Positions 44,644 through 53,855 of a stretch of 60,208 nucleotides of DNA are shown in pieces. The stretch covers positions 1 through 60,208 of the forward strand of contig CAYNZH010000012.1 in the NCBI GenBank assembly GCA_964401685.1, given 5' to 3'. Position numbers and translations under genes: made by a program. Under the pieces are notes generated by a model. The model saw only the letters and a program-made list of their open reading frames with translations, did not search any database and was not told where the DNA came from. The DNA comes from DASRQK01 sp964401685 (GTDB lineage: Bacteria; Bacteroidota; Bacteroidia; Sphingobacteriales; Sphingobacteriaceae). Numbering within the stretch: position 1 is the stretch's first letter; each line of letters begins with the position of its first letter.

Positions 44644-44710
44644 AATTAAAGTGAATATCACAACAAACGAATCAAACTAAAAAAGAAACACGACTAATTA
44701 ATTACACAAC

Positions 44711-45670
44711 ATGAAGAAATCAATTCTATTATTTGGATTAGCATCTTTCTTACTTTTCACGGCATCGTGCCAGCAGTTTAAAACTGGCGAAGGCGGTCTA
44801 CAGTACAAGATTGTAAAAGATGCGGGAAATGAGAAAGCCCAGGTCGGCGACCTGCTCTCTATCTCATTGATTATAAAGACTGACAGGGATTCTATTTTAA
44901 CCAATACCCATGAGATCGGCCTGCCTCAGATCGTAAACATCATGCCAGACACACTTCCGGGAATGTACCCAGGAGACTACAACACCATGTTTAAAATGCT
45001 TGGTGAAGGCGACAGCGCAGTCTTTAAGATAGATCTTGATACCTTGTTTGCAAATACAGGTCAGCCAAAGCCCGAGTTTGCCGACAAGTACTTCATCTTC
45101 GAGGTCGCTGCGATCAAACTTTTCCAAAAAGGCGACTTGAACGATACCGTATTTTATGAGCAGGTGAATGCATACTATGACGGCGAGATTGAAAAATTGA
45201 GGACCGCGGAAGAGAAGAAAATATCCGACTACGTCAGTAAAAACAAACTTGAGACAGAAGTGACTGCCTCTGGATTGCAGATTGTGTACGAAGAAAAAGG
45301 AACAGGTCCAGTCCCACAGCCCACGGACACGGTTGAAGTAAATTACACAGGTTATATGACAAGTGGAAAGCTTTTTGACACTAGCGTCAAGGAAGATGCT
45401 GAAAAAGGCAAAATCTTCAATCCAATGAGAACCTACGAGCCTGCGAGATTTGTTATCGGTGTTGGACAGGTCATTCCGGGTTGGGATGAGGGCTTGACAA
45501 TGGTTCCTGTAGGTTCAAAATTCAAATTGATCATTCCATCCGAATTGGCTTATGGAAAACAAGGGGATATGAGAGGCCAAATCCCTCCCTATGCTCCACT
45601 GATTTTTGATATCGAACTCTTGAGCATAGTTCCTAACAGCCAAAGCGACGATATTGTACCGGCTCAATAA
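44711..45670 (+). CDS. FKBP-type peptidyl-prolyl isomerase lipoprotein with two FKBP domains
   Basis: The 319-aa product has a signal peptide ending in the lipobox TASC (Cys about residue 20). An N-terminal FKBP-like domain (GLQYKIVKDAG start, about residues 27-140) lacks most catalytic residues. After a helical linker the C-terminal domain (about 195-305) is canonical: GLQIVYEEKGTG, VNYTGYMTSGKLFDTS, FVIGVGQVIPGWDEGL and PSELAYG. It probably helps fold or chaperone envelope proteins in the periplasm. A strong terminator follows. Confidence 0.93.
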   Translation: MKKSILLFGLASFLLFTASCQQFKTGEGGLQYKIVKDAGNEKAQVGDLLSISLIIKTDRDSILTNTHEIGLPQIVNIMPDTLPGMYPGDYNTMFKMLGEGDSAVFKIDLDTLFANTGQPKPEFADKYFIFEVAAIKLFQKGDLNDTVFYEQVNAYYDGEIEKLRTAEEKKISDYVSKNKLETEVTASGLQIVYEEKGTGPVPQPTDTVEVNYTGYMTSGKLFDTSVKEDAEKGKIFNPMRTYEPARFVIGVGQVIPGWDEGLTMVPVGSKFKLIIPSELAYGKQGDMRGQIPPYAPLIFDIELLSIVPNSQSDDIVPAQ

Positions 45671-45691
45671 AGACTTATTAATTTTGTGATT

Positions 45692-45731
45692 CCAAAGGCT
45701 GTATTCTAACGGGGTACAGCCTTTGGCTTTT
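45692..45731 (+). terminator. Terminator after the FKBP gene
   Basis: CCAAAGGCTGTA and TACAGCCTTTGG form a perfect 12-bp stem followed by CTTTTT. Confidence 0.95.
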
Positions 45732-45739
45732 TAGTCCCC

Positions 45740-45770
45740 TTGCTTATAATAGGCAATTTTTATATGTTTG
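45740..45770 (+). promoter_or_regulatory. tatD promoter
   Basis: TTG (45740-45742), 20 bp, then TATGTTTG (45763-45770). The ATG follows four bases later, so the transcript is predicted to be leaderless. Confidence 0.7.
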
Positions 45771-45774
45771 CCTG

Positions 45775-46557
45775 ATGATGGAAACGGAACTTATAGATAC
45801 ACATTCACACCTTTACTATAAAGCTGGAACGCCCGAACTCTCGGCGCAGATCGAGCGTTGTAAAGCGCAGGGTATTGGAAAAATCTTGATGCCCAATGTA
45901 GACTTGAACTCCATTTCCCAAATGAAAGAAAGCCAAAAAAAGTATCCCGCGCATTGCTTTCCGATGATGGGACTGCATCCGTGTAGCGTCGATGCAGGGT
46001 ATCGCGCAGTACTGGAGCTTATGGAAAAGGAACTCTCCACACATACCTATTACGGAATCGGCGAAATAGGCTTGGATTTGCACTGGGATCAGACGTTTTT
46101 CGCTGAACAGCAGGCTGCACTGGAGACGCAGCTTTCGTGGGCCCGGGAGTTGGATTTGCCGGTCTCGATTCACTGCAGAAAAGCGTATGAGCCTCTTTTC
46201 GAAATTTTGGAAAAGCTCCAGGATGGCCGGATCAAAGGTGTTCTTCACTGCTTTTCCAGTACTTTTGAAGACGCAAATAAGGCTATTGAACTCGGTTTGC
46301 ACCTGGGCATCGGAGGTATAGTGACGTATAAAAATGCCGGTCTGGACAAAGTCGTCGCCCAGCTTGATCCCAGACATCTGGTGCTGGAAACCGATTCGCC
46401 CTACCTCGCACCGACTCCTTTCCGCGGGAAGGAAAACGAGAGCAGCTACCTGCGTGTTGTGGCCGAAAAGGTAGCCGAATTGCAAGGGATTTCGCTTCAA
46501 GAGTTAGCAAAAGTGACCACTAAAAACGCCACATCAATTTTTCCTCTAGCCTCATGA
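45775..46557 (+). CDS. TatD-family metal-dependent hydrolase
   Basis: The 260-aa TIM-barrel protein has ELIDTHSHLYY, GLHPCSVDAGY, GIGEIGLDLHWD, PVSIHCRKA, GVLHCFSS and LETDSPYLAPTP: the full set of His, Glu and Asp metal ligands. TatD proteins act as 3'-5' DNA exonucleases or other deoxyribonuclease-type enzymes. The stop overlaps the start of ansA by 4 bases (ATGA), so the two are coupled. Confidence 0.93.
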   Translation: MMETELIDTHSHLYYKAGTPELSAQIERCKAQGIGKILMPNVDLNSISQMKESQKKYPAHCFPMMGLHPCSVDAGYRAVLELMEKELSTHTYYGIGEIGLDLHWDQTFFAEQQAALETQLSWARELDLPVSIHCRKAYEPLFEILEKLQDGRIKGVLHCFSSTFEDANKAIELGLHLGIGGIVTYKNAGLDKVVAQLDPRHLVLETDSPYLAPTPFRGKENESSYLRVVAEKVAELQGISLQELAKVTTKNATSIFPLAS

Positions 46558-47576
46558 ACAACATATTTGTAATTTACACTGGTGGCACCATCGGAATGGT
46601 CAAAGACACCACCTCAGACGCATTCGTACCCTTTGATTTCGAACTAATTGCAAATAATATCCCAGAGCTGTCGAGATTGAACTATAATCTGACGGTGCAC
46701 TCTTTTGTCCCCATCATCGATTCGTCAAATATGACTGCGGATATCTGGATAAAGATCGCTACTTTGATCAGGGATAGGTACCAGGAATACGATGGCTTTG
46801 TAATTCTACACGGATCGGATACGATGGCATTTACAGCATCTGCCTTGAGTTTTCTGCTCGAAGGCCTGCAAAAGCCCGTGATTCTTTCGGGTTCGCAATT
46901 GCCCATAGGTGAAATCCGAACAGACGCTCGCGAAAACCTCCTCACTGCACTTGAGCTCGCTTCTGCCAAGAAAAATGAGCGTTCTCTGATACACGAAGTA
47001 TGTATATTTTTTGACAATAAATTGTATAGGGGAAACCGCGCATTTAAGTACAACGCGGCGAAGTTCGAAGCATTTCGCTCCCCAAATTATCCGGTGCTGG
47101 TGGAATCCGGCGTGCATATCAATTACAACCAGGAAGCGTTGCTGGACAACAGCGGCAAGGAATTTAAAACCCACACCGAGATGGACAATTCTGTCGGCGT
47201 GTTGAAATTGTTGCCCGGGATGAATCGCCCATTTATCGAAGCAGTTCTGAATTCAAATGTCCGGTCCATCATTCTTGAAACATTTGGTGTGGGAAATTGC
47301 AGTACAGAAAAGTGGTTTTTGGATTTGTTGGGTGAGGCCATTGCTGGCGGGAAAAACATTCTGAATATCACCCAATGTAAAGTGGGCTCTGTGGAAATGG
47401 GCCGTTACGAGACGAGCCAGTACCTCAGTTCATTAGGCATACTTAACGGCAAGGATATGACTTACGAATCGGCGGTGACAAAATTGATGTATCTACAAGC
47501 GCAGTTTAGCGATCAGGCAGAAGTTGCTTATTGGGCAGAAAAGAGCATCAGGGGAGAATTGACTGAGTTGGAGTAA
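46554..47576 (+). CDS. ansA: Type I (cytoplasmic) L-asparaginase
   Basis: It hydrolyses asparagine to aspartate and ammonia. The 340-aa protein has no signal peptide, the first catalytic motif IYTGGTIGMV near the N-terminus, the second VILHGSDTMAFTASALSF, and a C-terminal small domain. The 3' end overlaps the convergent folC by 29 bases. Confidence 0.93.
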   Translation: MNNIFVIYTGGTIGMVKDTTSDAFVPFDFELIANNIPELSRLNYNLTVHSFVPIIDSSNMTADIWIKIATLIRDRYQEYDGFVILHGSDTMAFTASALSFLLEGLQKPVILSGSQLPIGEIRTDARENLLTALELASAKKNERSLIHEVCIFFDNKLYRGNRAFKYNAAKFEAFRSPNYPVLVESGVHINYNQEALLDNSGKEFKTHTEMDNSVGVLKLLPGMNRPFIEAVLNSNVRSIILETFGVGNCSTEKWFLDLLGEAIAGGKNILNITQCKVGSVEMGRYETSQYLSSLGILNGKDMTYESAVTKLMYLQAQFSDQAEVAYWAEKSIRGELTELE

Positions 47577-48879
47577 ATTCTGCAAGAAAATCGCCTACAA
47601 CGAAGCTACTGCCTCCAACGAATATCAAATCCTCAGGCTCCGCGAACCGCTTTGCAGCGATAAACGCTTCCCTGACATTGGGAAAATTCTGACCGGAAAG
47701 CCCAAATTGGGCCGCCTTGGCCTTGAACTCATTTGCGGGTAAGGCCCTGGGAAAATCTACCTGACAAAAGTAATAGTCGGCATGATCTGGCAACAAGCGA
47801 AGCATGCTCGCAAGATCCTTATCCGCCATCACACCCAGAACCATGTGGAGTCTTCGGTGGGGCGTCGACGAGATGTTGCTCAATACGACCTTCCATCCTT
47901 GCTCGTTGTGTCCCGTATCGCAGTAGATCCTAGGCAGGTCACTTATCCTTTGCCAGCGGCCTTGTAAACCCGTCAGAACTTGAACATTTGCCAAAGCTTC
48001 CCGGACCGCTTCGGCGGGCAGGTGAAATCCAAGACGCCTGAGGTCACTGACAGCGGTCAAAATGCCGGGTAGATTCATTTTTTGATAGCTTCCTCGTAAA
48101 TCCAGTGTCAACAATCCATTCAGATCCGAATCGCCACCCTCACCCGAGAAAGATACCTCAAATTTCTGGCCTTCTGCTGTCATTTCTACGAAAGTGACAT
48201 CGCATTCCGATGAGGCAAAACGCAGCGGTGCATGTCTAACTCTGGCAATCTCCTGAAATACTTCCGAGACTTCAGGCTGAAATTCACCGATGATGACAGG
48301 TGTATGTTCCTTGATAATCCCTGCTTTCTCGCGAGCAATCTTTTCCAGGGTGTTCCCCAAGAGGCTGACATGATCAAAACCAATGTTCGTAATGAGCGAC
48401 AAAATGGGTTTGATCACATTGGTCGCATCGAGTCTTCCGCCCAAACCCGTCTCGATCACCGCGATATCTACATGTTGTTCGGCAAAATAATCAAAGGCCA
48501 AGGCCACGGTCACCTCGAAAAATGAGGGTTGTATACGCTCGATTTCCTGCCGATATTTTTCGACAAAGGCGATCACCTTATCACTTGGGATCATTTCGCC
48601 GTTACAGCGAATTCTTTCTCTGAAGTCAATGAGGTGGGGAGAGGTATACAGGCCTGTTTTATACCCCGATTTTTGAAGAATCGCAGCGATGGTGTGGGAA
48701 CTGGAACCCTTCCCATTGGTTCCAGCTATATGTATACTTTTGAATCTTTCCTGAGGATTGCCCAATAGCTGGCACAAGGCTAGTGTATTGGTCAGATCAT
48801 TCTTGATTGCAGAATCACCGTCCCGACTAAATACCGGCAAGCGATGGAATAAATAATCCAGGGTCTCTTGATAATCCAT
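47548..48879 (-). CDS. folC: Bifunctional folylpolyglutamate synthase / dihydrofolate synthase
   Basis: FolC adds glutamate to dihydropteroate and to folates. The 443-aa Mur-ligase-type protein has HIAGTNGKGSSSHTIA (ATP loop), GLYTSPHLIDFRERIR, ETGLGGRLDATNV, ITNIGFDHVSLLG and IYCDTGHNEQGW. It is last in a same-strand run behind the TonB-like gene (31 bases apart). Confidence 0.95.
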   Translation of the reverse strand: MDYQETLDYLFHRLPVFSRDGDSAIKNDLTNTLALCQLLGNPQERFKSIHIAGTNGKGSSSHTIAAILQKSGYKTGLYTSPHLIDFRERIRCNGEMIPSDKVIAFVEKYRQEIERIQPSFFEVTVALAFDYFAEQHVDIAVIETGLGGRLDATNVIKPILSLITNIGFDHVSLLGNTLEKIAREKAGIIKEHTPVIIGEFQPEVSEVFQEIARVRHAPLRFASSECDVTFVEMTAEGQKFEVSFSGEGGDSDLNGLLTLDLRGSYQKMNLPGILTAVSDLRRLGFHLPAEAVREALANVQVLTGLQGRWQRISDLPRIYCDTGHNEQGWKVVLSNISSTPHRRLHMVLGVMADKDLASMLRLLPDHADYYFCQVDFPRALPANEFKAKAAQFGLSGQNFPNVREAFIAAKRFAEPEDLIFVGGSSFVVGDFLAEFTPTQSILP

Positions 48880-48910
48880 CGAATTTTAAGAACTATTAGA
48901 AATTTATGGC

Positions 48911-49729
48911 CTACTTCAACCCAAAATTGATGTGAAATATAGCTTTTTGATTGGTTGACGAACGATCCGCAGTATTGAGTCTAGCGGCCCTCAACGCTCT
49001 TACGGCCTCGTCCCACGCTGCAGGATCAGGATTTTGGGTCTGGCCGGGAACTACCTTCGCAGAGACGACACGCCCATCGGGGGCAAAAATCACCTCCACG
49101 GCCACCCGTCCCTTGGACTGTCCTCTGTCGTCAAATTTTGGAGCGACCTCCCACCGGATGTTCGTTATGTTCAGTGGCGTATCACCAAAGCCTGACCCAC
49201 CCTCTCCATAGTTGGAGGCCAAGGGATCGCCCAGAGCACTTCCTTGGTTGCCAGCGACATTGCCTGTCCCGTCGCCACGTGCCGTAGAACTATTGCGTCT
49301 TCCTGTATAAAGCGCGTTCGGATTGACCGCTGGCTTGCTATCAGTCTTGTCTTGCGTTGTCTGCGCTGAATTTGCCTGAGTAGGCTGATCTGCAACAATC
49401 GCAGGCGCATCATACATGTCTTGAGTCACTGCCGTCCTATCGGTAATCTGCTGGGAGGCCGTCATTTCGGGGGATTGATTGGGGTCAATCATATCCGGTA
49501 CGACGGCGTTGGCATTAGGATCCATCGATGGCTCATCTATGCTCATATAATCGTTACCCATTCCAAACTCCGCAGTCCCGTAATTGACAATCATTCCACC
49601 CATCCCAAACTGTGGCATCTTACTACCAATCATGATGAAAAAACTGATCAGAATCAATCCTCCGAGGATGCCGCCTGAAATAGCAAACGCCCTGGGAAAA
49701 TTATTTTGCTCTTCTAAATGATAATTCAT
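48911..49729 (-). CDS. TonB/TolA-like energy transducer
   Basis: The 272-aa protein has a short cytoplasmic start, one membrane helix (about residues 14-34), a long low-complexity periplasmic spacer rich in Asn, Gln, Thr and Asp, and a C-terminal TonB-like fold (about 190-272) with GRVAVEVIFAPDGRVVSAKV and ALRAARLN. The spacer is not the Pro/Lys-rich type of classic TonB, so it may act more like TolA. It lies 85 bases behind exbD. Confidence 0.85.
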   Translation of the reverse strand: MNYHLEEQNNFPRAFAISGGILGGLILISFFIMIGSKMPQFGMGGMIVNYGTAEFGMGNDYMSIDEPSMDPNANAVVPDMIDPNQSPEMTASQQITDRTAVTQDMYDAPAIVADQPTQANSAQTTQDKTDSKPAVNPNALYTGRRNSSTARGDGTGNVAGNQGSALGDPLASNYGEGGSGFGDTPLNITNIRWEVAPKFDDRGQSKGRVAVEVIFAPDGRVVSAKVVPGQTQNPDPAAWDEAVRALRAARLNTADRSSTNQKAIFHINFGLK

Positions 49730-49814
49730 CTCGCATATCCTTTCAATTGTACCCTAATACGATGCTTCCCATTACAAATATCCATAAAATATTTCAGAAC
49801 ATCTTTGTAAAATG

Positions 49815-50222
49815 CTAATTCCTTACCGGTTGGGTAGCGACAAATATCTGCATTCGCAGTTTATGGGCAATATCCATCACCGAAATCACTTCCTGAAAGG
49901 GAACATTGCTATCCGCATAAAGCATTACCGTCAGTTCGTCACCCGTACCGGCTTGCGCTTCAAGGCGGGTATTGAGTTGGTCAAAGGGTAGCTCCTGTTT
50001 TTCAAGATAATACCTCAAATCATCGGTAATGGACAGCGTGATCGTGCGTCTGGCCACCGACTGCTCACCGGCACTTGATGAAGGTAGCAAAAGCTTTACT
50101 ACCTGGGGATTGGCCACTGCTGAAGCTAACAGGAAAAACAGCATCAAAAAGAACATGATGTCATTCAAGGCGGAGGTATGCACCTCTGCATTTTGCTTGC
50201 TACGTCTATTTCTCAGATTCAT
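49815..50222 (-). CDS. exbD: ExbD/TolR-family protein
   Basis: The 135-aa protein has a basic N-terminus, one membrane helix (about 22-38) with the essential Asp at residue 21 in SALNDIMFFLML, and a periplasmic ExbD/TolR domain (about 55-135). It pairs with the ExbB/TolQ protein, whose gene lies 22 bases upstream, to form the proton-driven motor. Confidence 0.93.
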   Translation of the reverse strand: MNLRNRRSKQNAEVHTSALNDIMFFLMLFFLLASAVANPQVVKLLLPSSSAGEQSVARRTITLSITDDLRYYLEKQELPFDQLNTRLEAQAGTGDELTVMLYADSNVPFQEVISVMDIAHKLRMQIFVATQPVRN

Positions 50223-50244
50223 TCTTTTCCTTCTTTAAACGTAT

Positions 50245-50949
50245 TTAGGATCCTGGTTCGTCCAGTAAGTCAATAAACTCGACGGCATCAGTTTCCATTC
50301 GCAGGATCAATCGCTCCACCATCATATTTAGCATGTGAAACCCAATAAAGGACAAGATACCTATTGTCAATCCAGCAGCGGAGGCAATCATTTTCACGTA
50401 TAATCCTCCGGAAACACTCGCAATGTCAATTCCTCCAGCCATTTCCACGTCGCGGAAGATGATGATGACCCCGAAAATCGTTCCAACGAAGCCCAGCATG
50501 GGTGCAATGGTGGCGATAATTCCCAAAATATTTAAATTCTTCTCAAGTTTTGCGACTTCAAGTTTGCCGACGTTCTCAATAGCGCCCTCTATATCTTTAA
50601 TCGGACGTCCTATTCTCATGAGTCCTTTTTGAAGCATCCTGCCCAATGGATTGTTGCTTGCGCGGCAAATCGCCATAGCGGATTCCAATTTCCCTGAAAG
50701 TACACTTTGTTTGACCTGCGTAAGCAGACTGGAATCGTATTTTGACGCCTTTCTAATGGTCAGATAGCGTTCAAAGAAAATGACGAGTGCAACAAAAAGC
50801 AATAAGGCCAATGGAAGCATTATCCATCCCGCTTTGAATAACAGTCCTATCAGGCTAATTCTCTCCTCGGCGTGCGCTACGGTCTGCGATGCTGTCTGTG
50901 CCATGGTATCCAACGGATATGCCGTCCCTTCTTGAATTTGTAACATCAT
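50245..50949 (-). CDS. exbB: MotA/TolQ/ExbB proton channel protein
   Basis: The 234-aa protein has three membrane helices (about 40-60, 145-165 and 185-210) and the family core with MAICRASNNPLGRML, LNILGIIATIAPMLGFVGTIFGVI split over residues about 135-160, and a late ASAAGLTIGILSFIGF. It drives the ExbD and TonB/TolA-like partners encoded next to it. Confidence 0.94.
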   Translation of the reverse strand: MMLQIQEGTAYPLDTMAQTASQTVAHAEERISLIGLLFKAGWIMLPLALLLFVALVIFFERYLTIRKASKYDSSLLTQVKQSVLSGKLESAMAICRASNNPLGRMLQKGLMRIGRPIKDIEGAIENVGKLEVAKLEKNLNILGIIATIAPMLGFVGTIFGVIIIFRDVEMAGGIDIASVSGGLYVKMIASAAGLTIGILSFIGFHMLNMMVERLILRMETDAVEFIDLLDEPGS

Positions 50950-51021
50950 TTTACTTGTGATCTTCGTTTATCTTTAAATATTGCTTGTCTGTGGCGAAAA
51001 TAAAAAATATTTTACAATCTG

Positions 51022-52083
51022 TCATCGATTAATTTCTGTTACCCAGGCCCCCGCTTCGACTTCTCTCTGCACAGTTCTCAATGCCCTGTAGGCTTCCGCT
51101 CGGGTTGCGTAGTAGGCGTAAATCACTTTCTTCCTATTTCCGGGCATTCGGCTGTCTAAAACTTCAAGTTTGTGTCCGTTTCTTAGCATTTCCTCAGCAA
51201 ATTGTTCGGCTTGAGCCATAGTCGTGAAGGAACCCACGACGATGCCGTACCGCGCTTCAGGCACCGCTTCTTCCTCGGGCAGAAGACTTGTGGAATCTGT
51301 TTCTGTAGGTTCAACTGCGGCCCCAAGCGTATCAAGGATCGACGTCTCATTATTGAGGGAATCATTGGTGAGGAAATCGGGCTCAGTGATGTCCGACGGT
51401 GTTTCAGTCGGGTTTATGTCCGTAAGTTGATCGTTTGGAGAGACAAATCCACTGACATAAGCCATCCCTTGTGCGGAAAGATCAGGCCGGAAATAATGAA
51501 CAGCAAATGCCGCACCCCCTAACACAATCAAAACGAACAAGGCAATCACCCAAGCACTGAATCGGGATCTGCGCTCCTCGAGAATTTCCTCTTCCTCAAC
51601 CGTCTCAGCCATTTCTACAGGCGATGTAGCCACCGGAATGGATATAGCAGAAGGATCAGCGGTCAATTCGGGTTCGGGATTAGGAATTGGCTCAGTACGT
51701 TGCGAAGCTAACGGTTCGTTGCCGCTCAGGTGCATAGCCTTGAACAGGATAACCCCATCTCGCATGTATAGTTCGCCAAGTCCATCGAGCATAACGGGAC
51801 CATGCGCCAGAGTCTGGGTCAATTCATCGAGGGCCTGATTTAATAAGTGGGATGCCTGCTCATAACTGATCCATTTTTGTGCTTTGATAAAGGCAACAAT
51901 ATGCTCGGAACCCGCACTTTTATCGGGTTCAAAAAGCACACGCCGAACCGGCGCTACAAGGAGGCCTTTATTGGAATCCCACTGTGCTGGATGCTGCAAG
52001 CATCGGAACGTGCCAATACCACTTAGGCCGACACTCTCGTGTTTGCCTAACAAGTACGTAATGCATCGCCCCAGATTGATCAT
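51022..52083 (-). CDS. HU-CCDC81-type / SPOR-domain membrane protein
   Basis: The 353-aa protein has an N-terminal cytoplasmic part with two HU-like CCDC81-type domains (residues about 1-60 and 62-125; LGRCITYLLGKHESVGLSGIGTF start), a linker, one membrane helix (about 182-203), a Ser/Thr/Glu-rich periplasmic spacer and a C-terminal SPOR domain (about 275-353, RYGIVVGSFTTMAQAEQFAEEM). SPOR domains bind peptidoglycan stripped of stem peptides at the septum, while HU-like domains may touch DNA or proteins, so it can link cytoplasm and division site. It lies 16 bases behind the beta-barrel gene. Confidence 0.88.
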   Translation of the reverse strand: MINLGRCITYLLGKHESVGLSGIGTFRCLQHPAQWDSNKGLLVAPVRRVLFEPDKSAGSEHIVAFIKAQKWISYEQASHLLNQALDELTQTLAHGPVMLDGLGELYMRDGVILFKAMHLSGNEPLASQRTEPIPNPEPELTADPSAISIPVATSPVEMAETVEEEEILEERRSRFSAWVIALFVLIVLGGAAFAVHYFRPDLSAQGMAYVSGFVSPNDQLTDINPTETPSDITEPDFLTNDSLNNETSILDTLGAAVEPTETDSTSLLPEEEAVPEARYGIVVGSFTTMAQAEQFAEEMLRNGHKLEVLDSRMPGNRKKVIYAYYATRAEAYRALRTVQREVEAGAWVTEINR

Positions 52084-52099
52084 ATTATGCGCTAAATGT

Positions 52100-53839
52100 T
52101 TAAAAAGCGAAGTTTACACCACCGATAATGTTCATGCCCAAACTCGGGTAATACAAGTATCGCTGGTAATTTGCATTAAATATATTATTAATTCTCCCAA
52201 ATACACCAATTCTATCCGTAAATTTTATATTCAGGCCCCCGCTGAGGTCCAAAAATCCGGGTAATGACTCCGTCGAGTAAGTTCTGACAGGCGGTATGTG
52301 TGGTAATATTGGTAGTATAGGTTCAATATAATCTGGAACATTTGCATACGTCTGCCCATGGTAGAAAAGCTCCGCATCCACGTACACGCGATCACTGATA
52401 TTGATGCGACTATTTGCGGAAAGCTTCATCTTTGGCAAATACCAGGCTTCTGTCTCGCCTTTCAGATCATACTCGTTGAGATTTATGGTTCCCCCAAGAC
52501 TGACCATTTCCGAAATGCGAATGTTCATGGATCCTTCGAGTCCGAAAATCGAAGAATTCAACCCATAATCCTCATAAATCAATTCAAACAAATGAGGACC
52601 GGTTCTCATATGGCTGAAAAACTTCATGTTATCCATTTGTTTGTAGAATACTTCCACCTTATAACCAAAAGTGGCACCCGCGTTTCCTTTTATTCCTCCA
52701 TAAATATTGAATCGCTCCAAGGTATTTCTCACATCATTAAAGCTGCCCAACCATGGGTTTTCACGTGACAATTCGCGGAACGAAGTTTTGTGAACATCTC
52801 CCCCAACCCCTCCAAACACGTGAAAATAGCCAGGCAAGAGGGCAAAATCAACAGCAGCAGCCGGCATCACGTGAAAACGCGAGGAATCATGACCAAACTC
52901 TGAAACCAAATTGGCACCCAGGCGTATATCGTAATTTTCTCCCGAAAACCGTACAAAGGGTTGAATCCGTGCAATATTATTGGAAAGTGAAAACTGGTTA
53001 TCAGAATGCTGGGTGAAATCCCCGGAAAGGTGCGTGCCGAACTGTACATTACTCCATTGTTTTGCCAGAAATGCGCTGAGCGCTAGCGAATTCTCTTTGG
53101 TTTCAAAGGCATTACTATAAAGGTAGCCATCCATCTTTATCGAATACGCTAGGGGCTCGAGGTTGTCCTCCCCAGAATTGCTCGCCAATTCCGCGTTAAT
53201 GTAAATATCGTTGTAATGTTGCTTGGCTCCAAGGTCGGGGTTGAGATTCCCACCGGACTGCCCGGGGATAAATCCAAACTGACGTGTTCCGTAGCGCTTA
53301 AAGCCTAGCGTCCCTCCGATGGTAAATTCCTCATACAACTGCCGACCAAAAGCGGCGACCTCCTGCTGAGAATAAAACTGATGGTCCAAATTCCCCATCT
53401 GATTGAGGTGCTTGACAAATGCGCCGAAACGGGTATCCTGAAAACTGGTATTGGTCAAATAGGCTTCACCCAAAAAAGAGCTATAGTTTCCCGCGCCGAC
53501 CTTGACGTAGTTATCCGTGCGTGCTTCTGGCCTGATTGGAGGCATTTCTTGGATGCTTAACTGTTTAGTTCCTGTTGTAATGTCAAGCTTTTTATCCAGG
53601 ACACTATACCTTAGGGTGGGTTGGTACTCCCGTTTGTTGGTCATGTCGGGGCTGCGACGGATTTTAACCGCGTCAGCTAGTATCGGCCGATAATCCCGGA
53701 TGACATCAATGGAGTCAATCGCGGTATTCCTTTGCTCCTGTTGTTGCTGTTGCTGTTGCTGGGCAAGAACGGTTAGCGACGAGGTCAACATGACCATAGT
53801 CCCTAGAGTTTTTCCGGCTGCACGAATATATCTTGTCAT
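52100..53839 (-). CDS. Outer membrane beta-barrel protein (TonB-receptor-like barrel without plug)
   Basis: The 579-aa protein has a signal peptide ending near VLAQ, a poly-Gln stretch directly after it, and then a long series of amphipathic beta strands (YVKVGAGNYSSFLGEAYL onward) ending in a TonB-receptor-like last part FGRINNIFNANYQRYLYYP and a terminal Phe. No TonB-receptor plug domain is visible in the roughly 100 residues before the barrel. It sits between the TPR and SPOR genes with gaps of 16 bases on each side. Confidence 0.82.
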   Translation of the reverse strand: MTRYIRAAGKTLGTMVMLTSSLTVLAQQQQQQQQEQRNTAIDSIDVIRDYRPILADAVKIRRSPDMTNKREYQPTLRYSVLDKKLDITTGTKQLSIQEMPPIRPEARTDNYVKVGAGNYSSFLGEAYLTNTSFQDTRFGAFVKHLNQMGNLDHQFYSQQEVAAFGRQLYEEFTIGGTLGFKRYGTRQFGFIPGQSGGNLNPDLGAKQHYNDIYINAELASNSGEDNLEPLAYSIKMDGYLYSNAFETKENSLALSAFLAKQWSNVQFGTHLSGDFTQHSDNQFSLSNNIARIQPFVRFSGENYDIRLGANLVSEFGHDSSRFHVMPAAAVDFALLPGYFHVFGGVGGDVHKTSFRELSRENPWLGSFNDVRNTLERFNIYGGIKGNAGATFGYKVEVFYKQMDNMKFFSHMRTGPHLFELIYEDYGLNSSIFGLEGSMNIRISEMVSLGGTINLNEYDLKGETEAWYLPKMKLSANSRINISDRVYVDAELFYHGQTYANVPDYIEPILPILPHIPPVRTYSTESLPGFLDLSGGLNIKFTDRIGVFGRINNIFNANYQRYLYYPSLGMNIIGGVNFAF

Positions 53840-53855
53840 AAAATCTGGCTCAATT

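Noticed and set aside
53730..53765. Poly-Gln triplet tract as a phase-variation switch
   Set aside because: Changes in a triplet repeat keep the frame, so on/off switching is not expected.
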